Of a DNA stretch of 52,746 nt, positions 28,752-36,858 are shown in pieces (positions within the stretch are counted from its first letter, which is position 1; the number at the start of each line of letters is the position of its first letter). The notes under the pieces were generated by a model. The model had not been told where the DNA came from and did not search any database. It saw only the letters and a program-made list of their open reading frames with translations. A program made the translations under genes and the position numbers. The stretch comes from Campylobacterales bacterium. Lineage in GTDB: Bacteria; Campylobacterota; Campylobacteria; Campylobacterales; Sulfurospirillaceae. The DNA lies in contig JAJRPV010000032.1 in the NCBI GenBank assembly GCA_024280575.1, positions 1 through 52,746 of the forward strand, given 5' to 3'.

Positions 28752-29546
28752 ATGAGTCTATTTTATGTAATATCTAAATTATTTACCTATCTTATCTTGC
28801 CACCTGGCATATTTATATTGGTACTGTTTTTAGCTGCTTTTTATGCAAAAAGATTTAAAGTTGTTTTTTTATTTTTTGCATTATGTTTTTATTTATTAAG
28901 CAATACTTTTGTGGCAAATTTCTTGCTAGAGCCTCTGGAAAAACCCTACAATAAAGTTTTAAAAGTACAAAAAAATGCAGATGCGGTTATAGTATTGGGC
29001 GGAGGGATTATCGTCGGAAGCGCAAATTTACCTTTAACTAATGATGCCTACAAAAGAGCGATATATGGCATTATGATTGGAAAATCTCAAAATCTTCCTG
29101 TTCTTTTTAGCGGAGGGGGTTTGAGTAAAAAAAATAGAGAATCCGATGCTTTTATAACTTGCGCAAAAGAGCTGGAAAAACCTTTTGGGGTAAATATCAT
29201 CATTTCCAAAAATATTGCTATAAAAAGATTTTCTATATTAGTGGAAAGTAAGAGTTTGGATACATTTCAAAATGCAAAATTTACAAAAGGAAAATTTCAA
29301 AAAGCCGGCGTTGATAAGCCCGTTATTTATCTTGTAACATCAGCGTATCATATGAAAAGAGCGGTTATGCTATATCGACATTTTGGATTTAAAGTGATTC
29401 CAAGCGCTACAGATTTCAAGATAAGTCATAAAGAGAGTAATATTTGGGATTATTTTCCAAAAATGCGTGCTTTTAGACATAGTTTTGTAGCTTTGCACGA
29501 GTATTTTGGGATACTAAGTTTAGCACTAAGACACATAAAAAACTAA
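28752..29546 (+). CDS. ElyC/SanA/YdcF-family (DUF218) membrane protein
   Basis: 264 residues. Two membrane segments open the protein (about 5-27 and 33-52). The DUF218 domain (about 75-260) has DAVIVLGGGIIVG, LFSGGG, SLDTFQNAKFTKG and YLVTSAYHMKRAVMLYRHFGFKVIP. In E. coli, ElyC and SanA affect the cell envelope; the biochemical role is unsettled. The gene follows purM almost without gap. Confidence 0.88.
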   Translation: MSLFYVISKLFTYLILPPGIFILVLFLAAFYAKRFKVVFLFFALCFYLLSNTFVANFLLEPLEKPYNKVLKVQKNADAVIVLGGGIIVGSANLPLTNDAYKRAIYGIMIGKSQNLPVLFSGGGLSKKNRESDAFITCAKELEKPFGVNIIISKNIAIKRFSILVESKSLDTFQNAKFTKGKFQKAGVDKPVIYLVTSAYHMKRAVMLYRHFGFKVIPSATDFKISHKESNIWDYFPKMRAFRHSFVALHEYFGILSLALRHIKN

Positions 29547-29556
29547 GGTTATTAAA

Positions 29557-30459
29557 ATGATCATAAAAGAATTCCAAAAGTTTGAGGAAGCACGAACAAG
29601 AGCAAGAGCTTATTTTTGCTATCTCTTTAGAAGAAATATACCTGAAAGACTACCAGATCCAAATATAAATCAAGTGCAAAATGCTTTATACAAAATTATG
29701 AGTGAAGTTGATGATTTTGAAACACTCTATACTCTTGACAAAAATGGAATTCAGATAACAGACAATATCACGAGCAAAGTCGAATTTAAAGGGAACAAAG
29801 GAAGCGACAGAGCAAACAAATCATATTTTTACAGAGCCATACAGGAAAAAAGATGTGTATTAACCGACCCATATCCCTCATCTCTAACAAATAACCTGAC
29901 AGTTACTGCAGCATATCCGGTGTATAACGAGAATGATGAACTTATATTTGTTGCATGTATTGATATATCGCTGGACAATTTATTGAAAATTACTCAGCCA
30001 ACAAATCTGCAAACTATTTTTGGCAATATCACTACGATATCTTACAGTATGTTTTCGATAGCTCTGTTATCAATAGCATTTTTATTGTTTTACAACGGGA
30101 TAGACAGCCTGCTTCATAATGGCATTTTACAAGCATTGACAAATATTGATATGATGTTTAAATCGACTATTCTCTTAACTCTTTCACTAGCAATTTTTGA
30201 TTTGGTAAAAACAATTTTTGAAGAAGAAGTTTTAGGAAGAAATGAAAAAAATGAAGCACATGATATTCACAAAACGATGGTTAGATTTCTAGGCTCGATC
30301 ATCATAGCTTTGGCCATAGAGGCACTTATGTTGGTATTTAAATTTGCTATTACCGATCCTGAAAATATACTCACGGCAATTTACCTCATAGGTGGCGTTT
30401 CGCTATTATTAATTTCTTTAGCATTTTATGTTAAAATGGTTTCTGAAAAAAATATATAA
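29557..30459 (+). CDS. Cache/PDC-type sensor domain joined to four membrane segments, no output domain
   Basis: 300 residues. The soluble N-terminal half (about 1-145) looks like a single Cache/PDC fold: DFETLYTLDKNGIQITDNI, RANKSYFYRAIQEKRCVLTDPYPSSLTNNLTVTAAYPVYNENDELIFVACIDISL. Four hydrophobic segments follow at about 160-182, 203-223, 240-262 and 268-290. No signal peptide precedes the sensor half, so it may be cytoplasmic, unlike a normal Cache domain. No kinase, GGDEF or chemotaxis output is present. The first part is charged and helical. Function unknown; it sits 10 bases after the DUF218 gene. Confidence 0.8.
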   Translation: MIIKEFQKFEEARTRARAYFCYLFRRNIPERLPDPNINQVQNALYKIMSEVDDFETLYTLDKNGIQITDNITSKVEFKGNKGSDRANKSYFYRAIQEKRCVLTDPYPSSLTNNLTVTAAYPVYNENDELIFVACIDISLDNLLKITQPTNLQTIFGNITTISYSMFSIALLSIAFLLFYNGIDSLLHNGILQALTNIDMMFKSTILLTLSLAIFDLVKTIFEEEVLGRNEKNEAHDIHKTMVRFLGSIIIALAIEALMLVFKFAITDPENILTAIYLIGGVSLLLISLAFYVKMVSEKNI

Positions 30460-30474
30460 ATTTGGAGTAAAAAA

Positions 30475-30723
30475 GTGAGTGAAACAAAGAAACAAAAAAG
30501 AGTAGTTTTGTTTACAGCTCCGGGCTGTCACTGGTGCGTTACTGCCAAAACTTACCTAAAAAGTCATGCTATAAAATTTAAAAATATAGACATAAGCAAA
30601 GATGAAAGTGCCTCAAAAGACTGCCAAAGACACGGCTGCAAGGGCGTGCCTGCCATCATGATTGGAAGTAGATGGATTTGTGGTTTTGATAAGGCAAAGA
30701 TAGCGAAGGAACTAGGATTATAA
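30475..30723 (+). CDS. Glutaredoxin-like protein
   Basis: 82 residues. The fold signatures of glutaredoxin are visible: a redox pair CHWC (GCHWCVTAKTYLKSH), the cis-proline in GVPAIMIG and the final glycine in ICGFDKAKI. It starts with GTG after a GGAG ribosome-binding site, 15 bases after the Cache-type gene. Two extra cysteines (DCQRHGC) are between. Partner unknown; likely a thiol-disulfide reductase. Confidence 0.88.
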   Translation: MSETKKQKRVVLFTAPGCHWCVTAKTYLKSHAIKFKNIDISKDESASKDCQRHGCKGVPAIMIGSRWICGFDKAKIAKELGL

Positions 30724-30733
30724 ACAATCCTAG
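30712..30733. terminator. Hairpin between convergent genes (glutaredoxin and dat)
   Basis: CTAGGATT (30712-30719) and AATCCTAG (30726-30733) form a perfect 8-bp stem over a 6-base loop that includes the glutaredoxin stop. It could act in both directions. Confidence 0.55.
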
Positions 30734-30745
30734 CTCAAGCTAATT

Positions 30746-31600
30746 TTACATTTCTGCGGTTTTTAATGCAGAATCTATATACATCTTTCTCATTGTAACA
30801 GCAAACTCTCCTGGTTTTCCATTTCCTATTTTTTTACCATCACTCTCTACGATAGGCAATACAAAAGTTGTAGCACTGGACAAAAATGCTTCATCGGCAT
30901 TTAGCGCTTCTTCTACGCTGAAAAGCCTTTGTTCTACTTTGATATTGTGTTTTTCAGAAAGCTCCAGCAAGAGTCTTCTTCTGATGCCCGGCAAAATCGC
31001 ATTTGACAAAGGTCTCGTGATAACAACACCATCTTTTACTATATAAGCCGAAGACGAAGTCCCCTCAGTTACGAAACCATCTTCTACCATCCAGCCCTCA
31101 TAAGCTCCTTTTTGCGAAGCTTCTTCTTTTGCTATACACTGAGCCAAAAGAGCGATTGATTTTATATCTCTTCTTTTCCACCTGATATCCGGCACAGTCA
31201 CAACTTTAACACCTGTTTTTGCTTTAGGATTGTTTATAACCTCTTTTTCAAATGTAAAAGCTGTACATGTAGTGGAAATATCAATAGGATATGAAAAATT
31301 ACGAGGAGCGACACCCCGAGTTACCTGCATATACACCCCGCCCTCTTTCAGATTATTTCTTTTTATTAATTCATCTATCATTTCAAGAAAATACTCTTTT
31401 GAATAGGGCCATTTAAGTTCTAGTTCGCTTAAACTTCTATCAAACCTCTCTAAAAAAGGCTGTTTATCAAGTACTTTATAATTTACCACCGGCACAACTT
31501 CATAAACACCATCACCAAAGAGATAACCTCTGTCAAAAATAGACACTTTCGCCTTGTCTTCTTCTAAATATTCGCCATTTAAAAAAACTATTTTTTTCAT
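30746..31600 (-). CDS. dat: Class IV aminotransferase, probable D-amino acid aminotransferase
   Basis: PLP-dependent transamination; D-alanine/D-glutamate exchange is the usual role of this subfamily. 284 residues. The N-terminus VFLNGEYLEEDKAKVSIFDRGYLFGDGVYEVVPV is typical. The PLP lysine lies in KRRDIKSIALLAQCIAKEEA, and EGTSSSAYIVKDG and TRPLSNAILPGIRR are the family phosphate-binding and arginine motifs. The related branched-chain enzyme cannot be fully excluded. It starts just after the divergent AEC transporter promoter. Confidence 0.85.
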   Translation of the reverse strand: MKKIVFLNGEYLEEDKAKVSIFDRGYLFGDGVYEVVPVVNYKVLDKQPFLERFDRSLSELELKWPYSKEYFLEMIDELIKRNNLKEGGVYMQVTRGVAPRNFSYPIDISTTCTAFTFEKEVINNPKAKTGVKVVTVPDIRWKRRDIKSIALLAQCIAKEEASQKGAYEGWMVEDGFVTEGTSSSAYIVKDGVVITRPLSNAILPGIRRRLLLELSEKHNIKVEQRLFSVEEALNADEAFLSSATTFVLPIVESDGKKIGNGKPGEFAVTMRKMYIDSALKTAEM

Positions 31601-31684
31601 ATATTTTTCCTGTCTCCAAGTTTTATTCTTTTTAACATTCTACCATAAATTTTGGATATAATATGTCTAAAAACAAGGTCCAAA

Positions 31685-32581
31685 GTGGATAATATCATTT
31701 CGATTCTCTCCATATATTTTTTTGTGCTCATAGGGTTCCTTGCAAAGATGAGACTCAAAGAAGAATTAAACGAAAAAAGTATTGTCAAACTAAATATCTA
31801 TTTTTTACTGCCAATCCTTGCATTTTGGGGACTTTCAACAAAAAAGATTGATATTGATATCGTAAAAGTGCCTTTTATTTACATAATTATTTGCCTAACA
31901 GCTCTGATATTCAGCACCTTCATTGCTAAGAAATTTTTTAACGACTCCAAAGACAGATCAATCATATCTATGGCAAGTGTTACGGGTATAACAGGAAGTA
32001 TCGGCATACCTTTGGGCATAGCAATATTTTCAAAATCTTCTGTTATTTACACCAGCCTTATCAACACAATCAGTATGTTTTTTGTATATACAATCGGGGT
32101 TTACATTTATTCTAGAGGGAGTTTTAGCATAGCAAAATCAATCATAAATGTCTTTAAGATGCCTATTATTTGGGCATCTTTGATTGCAATTGCTTTCAAT
32201 CTTCTAAATATAAACATAAATAAGTCATTTTTTAAAACTCTTGAAATGGGAGCATACGCCGCTATAGTTTTGCAACTTATCATTTTTGGAATTTTTTTAT
32301 ATGATGTCAGAATCAAGCAAATTAATTTTAAAATATTAAATACCGTCTTGGCTCTAAAATTTATATTAATACCGATTATCGCTGGCATACTTTTATATGT
32401 TTTAAACATAAAAGGTTTGGCATTAAAATCTATCATTTTAGAGCTTATTGTGCCTCTCGCGATTACCAATATCTCGCTAGCAAGCATATTTGACTGCAAG
32501 CCTAGAGTGGTGACATCTTTGGTTTTTATATCATCATTAGTCTTTATACCCTATATGATGATTGCCATTTTCATGATTTAA
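31685..32581 (+). CDS. AEC-family transporter (auxin efflux carrier type)
   Basis: 298 residues, almost all membrane: about eight to ten hydrophobic helices are visible, including the SVTGITGSIGIPLGIAIFSK stretch typical of the family's helix break. Members carry carboxylates such as malate or malonate; substrate here unknown. The frame runs back to 31652, but the first 11 codons are hydrophilic and a GTG at 31685 with AAGG seven bases in front gives the natural membrane start VDNIISILSIYFF. The end overlaps hemY on the opposite strand by 11 bases. Confidence 0.82.
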   Translation: MDNIISILSIYFFVLIGFLAKMRLKEELNEKSIVKLNIYFLLPILAFWGLSTKKIDIDIVKVPFIYIIICLTALIFSTFIAKKFFNDSKDRSIISMASVTGITGSIGIPLGIAIFSKSSVIYTSLINTISMFFVYTIGVYIYSRGSFSIAKSIINVFKMPIIWASLIAIAFNLLNININKSFFKTLEMGAYAAIVLQLIIFGIFLYDVRIKQINFKILNTVLALKFILIPIIAGILLYVLNIKGLALKSIILELIVPLAITNISLASIFDCKPRVVTSLVFISSLVFIPYMMIAIFMI

Positions 32582-33908
32582 GATTTTTTAGAACTTCACT
32601 GGCTACTTCTTTTGAATTTCTAACACAATCATTCAAACCAACTCCAAAGTAGGCATTTGAACTAAGATATAATCCATCGTACTTTTTCAATTTTTTAAAC
32701 AGCTTATCCATTCTCTCTAGGTGCCCTAATCTATAGTTTGGTATGCCTCGCTCCCATCTTTTGATATATACGGTATCGGGTAGTTCTTTAACGCCCATAG
32801 TTTCTTTTACGCCCTGAATTGCGATTTGCTTAAGCTCTTCATCGCTTTTTAGTGCCAAATCAGGATTTCTTTGCCCACCAATCATCACTCTAAGTGATTT
32901 TTTACCCTCGGGCGCCCTGCCTGTAAAAATAGAGCTATCCCAAAGTACGCCTAAGATATCTTTTTTTGAGCTAGAAGTCGTCAAAAGGCCAAAACCTTTC
33001 AAGTCATGATTTAGCCGGCTATAACCTAATCCTACGACACTAATCGGCGAATACTCTATATCGTGCAATAAAACAGAAAACTCAGGCTCTATCTTGTTTA
33101 AAATCTTTGCACTTTCATAAGCTGGGGTTGAGAGTATCACTTTGTCAAACTCTTCTTCAAAATTCTCTACATGTAGAAGATATTTATCCTCGATTTTTTC
33201 TATATATTTTACCGGCATATTTGTTTTTATCTCTACATCCAAAGAATTTGCCAAAGAGTCTATAAATGCCCCTACCCCACCCTTAAAACTCATCAAAACA
33301 CCACCTGGACCGGCTTCTTTTTTCTTTTTTCTAAGCATGCCTTTAAATAATCCGCCATACTCCTTTTCAAGTTTCACGACTGCTGGAAATGCAGAGTTTA
33401 CTGAAATTTTATCGGGCGCAGATGCAAATATACCGGCAACCATAGGATCTAAAAAAGCATTTGTCATCTCTTTGCCGACTCTTCTGTATCCAAATGATTG
33501 CAAAGTTTCGTCACTGTCATCTTCTTTAGCCGGCACAAGTATCTCTGCTGCGACTCGAAGTTTACCAAACAGTGACAATAAAGGAGTTTTCAAAAAAGCA
33601 CCCGGGGATTCTGGAAGTTTACAAAGGGCGTTTTTATATATAAATCTCACCCTTGCATCATCACTACTCCTAAGTAACAAATATTCTGCTCCGCTCTCTT
33701 TTACAAAATCCAAAGTGTCCGGTTTGTTTGATAAAAAACCATTGCTTCCCTCTTCAAACAAAAAACCATCAACTTCTTGAGTCATCATTTTTCCGCCAAG
33801 TTTTTCTTCTTTTTCAAAAAGAGTAATTTGCACTTCAGGATGGCTCTGTTTTATATAAAATGCTGTGGCCAAGCCACTAATTCCGCCACCTACAATAGCA
33901 ATTTTCAT
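32571..33908 (-). CDS. hemY: Oxygen-dependent protoporphyrinogen oxidase (HemY type)
   Basis: FAD enzyme of haem synthesis (protoporphyrinogen IX or coproporphyrinogen III oxidation). 445 residues. The FAD-binding start is KIAIVGGGISGLATAFYIKQSHPEV, followed by EKLGGKM and FEEGSNGFL. The C-terminal FAD-binding stretch is GLYLSSNAYFGVGLNDCVRNSKEVA. The GG doublet and the IPNYRLGHLERM motif match the HemY family. It overlaps rarA by the ATGA type. Many Campylobacterota use HemJ instead; a second enzyme elsewhere cannot be excluded. Confidence 0.9.
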   Translation of the reverse strand: MKIAIVGGGISGLATAFYIKQSHPEVQITLFEKEEKLGGKMMTQEVDGFLFEEGSNGFLSNKPDTLDFVKESGAEYLLLRSSDDARVRFIYKNALCKLPESPGAFLKTPLLSLFGKLRVAAEILVPAKEDDSDETLQSFGYRRVGKEMTNAFLDPMVAGIFASAPDKISVNSAFPAVVKLEKEYGGLFKGMLRKKKKEAGPGGVLMSFKGGVGAFIDSLANSLDVEIKTNMPVKYIEKIEDKYLLHVENFEEEFDKVILSTPAYESAKILNKIEPEFSVLLHDIEYSPISVVGLGYSRLNHDLKGFGLLTTSSSKKDILGVLWDSSIFTGRAPEGKKSLRVMIGGQRNPDLALKSDEELKQIAIQGVKETMGVKELPDTVYIKRWERGIPNYRLGHLERMDKLFKKLKKYDGLYLSSNAYFGVGLNDCVRNSKEVASEVLKNLKS

Positions 33909-35119
33909 TTAGAAGTCCTTTTTATTTTTTCCAGCCATTCATCTAGGGTTTTTTCATAGCCTATATGTCCGCTGTTGTAAAATTTCAATTCGTTTTCAAG
34001 ATATTTTTGTTCTACCCAACCACCAAAACTGTGAGGATATTTATAATTTTTAGCTCCAAGTTTTGTTAAATGCTCAGGAATTTCCAGTGCTTTTTCATTT
34101 TCTACATATTTTAATGCACTGTTTATTGCGCTGTATGCACTGTTTGACTTTGGACTGCTCGCTAGATATATCAGAGTTTGAGAAAGTATGATTCTAGCTT
34201 CCGGAAAACCAATTTTGCTAACACTTTGCAAGCAACTATTTGCAAGATTTAGAGCATTTGGATTCGCATTTCCAATATCTTCGCTTGCCAAAATCACCAA
34301 CCTTCTAGCTATAAAATCTGCACTCTCCCCACCATCAATCAATCTCGCAAGATAATACACTGCCGCATCAACATCGCTGCCTCTAACACTTTTTATCATA
34401 GCGCTTACCAAATCATAGTGTGTACTTTTTGAGCTAACACCGTCTTTGAGTGCATTTGGTCTTAAAAGTTTTAGCGTTTTCAATTTTACAGTTTTATTAT
34501 CAACCTCTAAAGTATACTCTAAAAGATTTAACATTGACCTAACATCTCCTGAAGAAGAATTCACTAGGTAATCTTTTGCCTCTTCGCTTATATCAAAATC
34601 TATATCGGATCTCACTTTTTCAAATACCTTTTCCAAGTCATCATTTTCCAGTGGGAAAAACTCAAAAAGCATTGAGCGAGAACGAATACCACTCGTCAAT
34701 GTAAAATATGGATTTTCAGTAGAAGCCCCTATAATGACGGCTTCTTTATTTTCCATCGGCAACAGAAGTGTTTCTTGTTGTGTTTTTGAAAGTCTATGCA
34801 CCTCATCTATAAAAAGAAGAGGTTTTGCGAGTGCATTTTTGTGATTTGCCAAAATAGCTCTAATCTTTTCAACTTTTATATTTGTAGCATCCAACTCAAA
34901 AAATGGCAACTCCATCTCTTTAGCCACTATCTTTGCGAGTGTCGTTTTGCCAACACCTGCGGGCCCAAAAAAGATAGAATGAGATATGCTTTTTTTCTCC
35001 AAAAGCTTTCTAAAAGGAGCATCCGACGAACACAGGTGTTTCTGTCCACACACCTCTTTTATGGTTTTTGGTCTATATTTCAGAGCTAGATTGTTTATCA
35101 AACTTTTTTGCTTCTTCAT
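33905..35119 (-). CDS. rarA: Replication-associated recombination protein A (MgsA/RarA, AAA+)
   Basis: Clamp-loader-like ATPase acting at stalled forks. 404 residues. N-terminal ALKYRPKTIKEVCGQKHL, Walker A GPAGVGKTTLAKIVA, Walker B LLFIDEVHRLSK and the sensor region GASTENPYFTLTSGIRSRS. The C-terminal part has DAAVYYLARLIDGGESADFIARRLVILASEDIGNANP and PHSFGGWVEQKYL, typical of RarA. The ATG at 35119 overlaps the end of rluB by 47 bases and has no clear ribosome-binding site; a TTG at 35101 is possible. Confidence 0.94.
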   Translation of the reverse strand: MKKQKSLINNLALKYRPKTIKEVCGQKHLCSSDAPFRKLLEKKSISHSIFFGPAGVGKTTLAKIVAKEMELPFFELDATNIKVEKIRAILANHKNALAKPLLFIDEVHRLSKTQQETLLLPMENKEAVIIGASTENPYFTLTSGIRSRSMLFEFFPLENDDLEKVFEKVRSDIDFDISEEAKDYLVNSSSGDVRSMLNLLEYTLEVDNKTVKLKTLKLLRPNALKDGVSSKSTHYDLVSAMIKSVRGSDVDAAVYYLARLIDGGESADFIARRLVILASEDIGNANPNALNLANSCLQSVSKIGFPEARIILSQTLIYLASSPKSNSAYSAINSALKYVENEKALEIPEHLTKLGAKNYKYPHSFGGWVEQKYLENELKFYNSGHIGYEKTLDEWLEKIKRTSK

Positions 35120-35885
35120 TTTTTGAGGATGCTAGATAATCTCTTAGGGCATCATACTCTGTATTTGTTAGAAATCTGTGTTTTCCGGGCTTTAACATAT
35201 CTAAATCAATTTTGCCGTAACTGACTCTTTTCAGCCCAACAACTTCTGCATCAAAATAGCCAAAAAATCTTCTTAATTCTCTGTTCTTACCTTCATTTAT
35301 AGTTACTTTGATGGTTGAATAAGAAGGCCTGCTTTTTATAATTCTATAATCCACAAAAGGTGCAAACTCCATGGAGCGAACATGGCTCATCTCGTGTCCG
35401 CCTTTACTGGCATCTTCAAGATATAACCCTTCTCTCATCGCAGTTTGCATATGTTCGCTCACCGGACCTTTTATCTTCACATAATAAACTCTCTCTAAAT
35501 CACCATGCATCAACGCAGACACGATGTCTGCCGCATCGCTTAATAAAAGCAACCCTTCGCTTGTAAAATCAAGTCTTCCTACACTCATAAAATGAGAAAA
35601 TTTTGAAGGCAGTGTATCGTAGATAGTTTTTCTGCCTCTGTCATCTTTTTTACTAACCAACTCACCTTTTTGTTTATGATAAACGATAACAGAATACTTT
35701 GTTTTTCTATAAAGAGACCTGCCTTTTATGCGTATTTTGTCATCATATGTTACTTTTGTCGAAAGATCTGTCACAACTTCACCGCCAACACTCACTTGAC
35801 CCTCTTGTATAAGCTTGTCCGCTTCTCTTCTTGAGTATCTTGTATTGTGTGAAATCATTTTGTTTAGTCTGATGGGAGTCATCAT
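35073..35885 (-). CDS. rluB: Pseudouridine synthase RluB/RsuA family
   Basis: Makes pseudouridine in rRNA, most likely 23S. 270 residues. An S4 RNA-binding domain (about 1-60) begins RLNKMISHNTRYSRREADKLIQEGQVSVGG. The catalytic aspartate is in SVGRLDFTSEGLLLLSDA, followed by VYYVKIKG and EGKNRELRRFFGYFDAEVVGLKRVSYG. Distinguishing RluB from RluE/RluF or RsuA by eye is not certain. It is coupled to kdsD by an ATGA overlap. Confidence 0.9.
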   Translation of the reverse strand: MMTPIRLNKMISHNTRYSRREADKLIQEGQVSVGGEVVTDLSTKVTYDDKIRIKGRSLYRKTKYSVIVYHKQKGELVSKKDDRGRKTIYDTLPSKFSHFMSVGRLDFTSEGLLLLSDAADIVSALMHGDLERVYYVKIKGPVSEHMQTAMREGLYLEDASKGGHEMSHVRSMEFAPFVDYRIIKSRPSYSTIKVTINEGKNRELRRFFGYFDAEVVGLKRVSYGKIDLDMLKPGKHRFLTNTEYDALRDYLASSKNEEAKKFDKQSSSEI

Positions 35886-36847
35886 TTTATGCCTGCCTCT
35901 ATAAGGTCATGGATGTGCAATACGCCATCAATTTTGTTGCTTTTATCGGTTATGGCGATAAGTTGGATTTTGTATTTTTCAACAAAAGCCAAAGCATCAC
36001 TCGCAAGCATCTCAGAACTCTCTAACACTTTAGGATTTTTCGTTGCATAATCAAGCGCATACGAATCCATAGAAAAATCATCTCTCATAACAGCGCGCCT
36101 AAGATCTCCATCACTCAGTATTGCCACAAGTTTGTTTTCATCATCTTTTATCAAAACATTACCAAGCATTCCTTCACTCATAACAACAACTGCTTCTTTA
36201 AGCTTTGTCTTTTCATTCACAATTGGCAAATCTTGGGTGTGCATCAAATCCCTTACTTTTACAAAAAGCCTTTTACCAAGACTTCCTCCCGGGTGAAACG
36301 ATGCAAAATCTTCTTTTTTAAAATTTTTTTTCTTCATTAGGCAAACAGAAAGAGCGTCACCCATAGCTAAAGTCAAAGTTGTCGAAGTTGTAGGAGCCGC
36401 GTCAAGTGGGCAAGCCTCTTTGGAAACATTTATGGATAAAAATATATCTCCGTATCTTCCTAAAGATGAATTTTTATCTCTAGCCATAGCAATAAGTGGT
36501 ATGTTAAATCTCTTTACATGTGGAAGTATCTTAATAAGTTCTTCACTCTCTCCGCTATAACTGATAGCCAAAACCGCATCATCTTTTCCTATCATTCCCA
36601 AGTCGCCATGAAGTGCTTCTGTAGGGTGTATAAAAAAGCTGCTTGTTCCCGTGCTCGCCATAGTAGCCGCAATTTTTGCACCTATTAAACCACTCTTGCC
36701 AACTCCCGTTATAATAAGCTTCCCTTTTATGCCTGCGATTAACTCTACGGCTCTATTCATCTCATCATCTATTTTGTTTACGGCATCTAGGAGCTCTTTG
36801 GCTTCAAGTCTAAGAACTTCTTTTGCTGTTTCTTTAAAATCTTGCAT
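35882..36847 (-). CDS. kdsD: D-arabinose 5-phosphate isomerase (KpsF/KdsD)
   Basis: Interconverts ribulose-5-phosphate and arabinose-5-phosphate for Kdo, the inner LPS sugar. 321 residues. The SIS domain (about 35-180) has ITGVGKSGLIGAKIAATMASTGTSSFFIHPTEALHGDLGM. The hallmark FHPGGSLGKRLFVKVRDLM follows, and two CBS modules (about 205-321) complete it. In Helicobacter pylori kpsF also lies beside RNase J and ksgA, as here. Confidence 0.95.
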   Translation of the reverse strand: MQDFKETAKEVLRLEAKELLDAVNKIDDEMNRAVELIAGIKGKLIITGVGKSGLIGAKIAATMASTGTSSFFIHPTEALHGDLGMIGKDDAVLAISYSGESEELIKILPHVKRFNIPLIAMARDKNSSLGRYGDIFLSINVSKEACPLDAAPTTSTTLTLAMGDALSVCLMKKKNFKKEDFASFHPGGSLGKRLFVKVRDLMHTQDLPIVNEKTKLKEAVVVMSEGMLGNVLIKDDENKLVAILSDGDLRRAVMRDDFSMDSYALDYATKNPKVLESSEMLASDALAFVEKYKIQLIAITDKSNKIDGVLHIHDLIEAGIK

Positions 36848-36858
36848 TTTTAGCCTTT

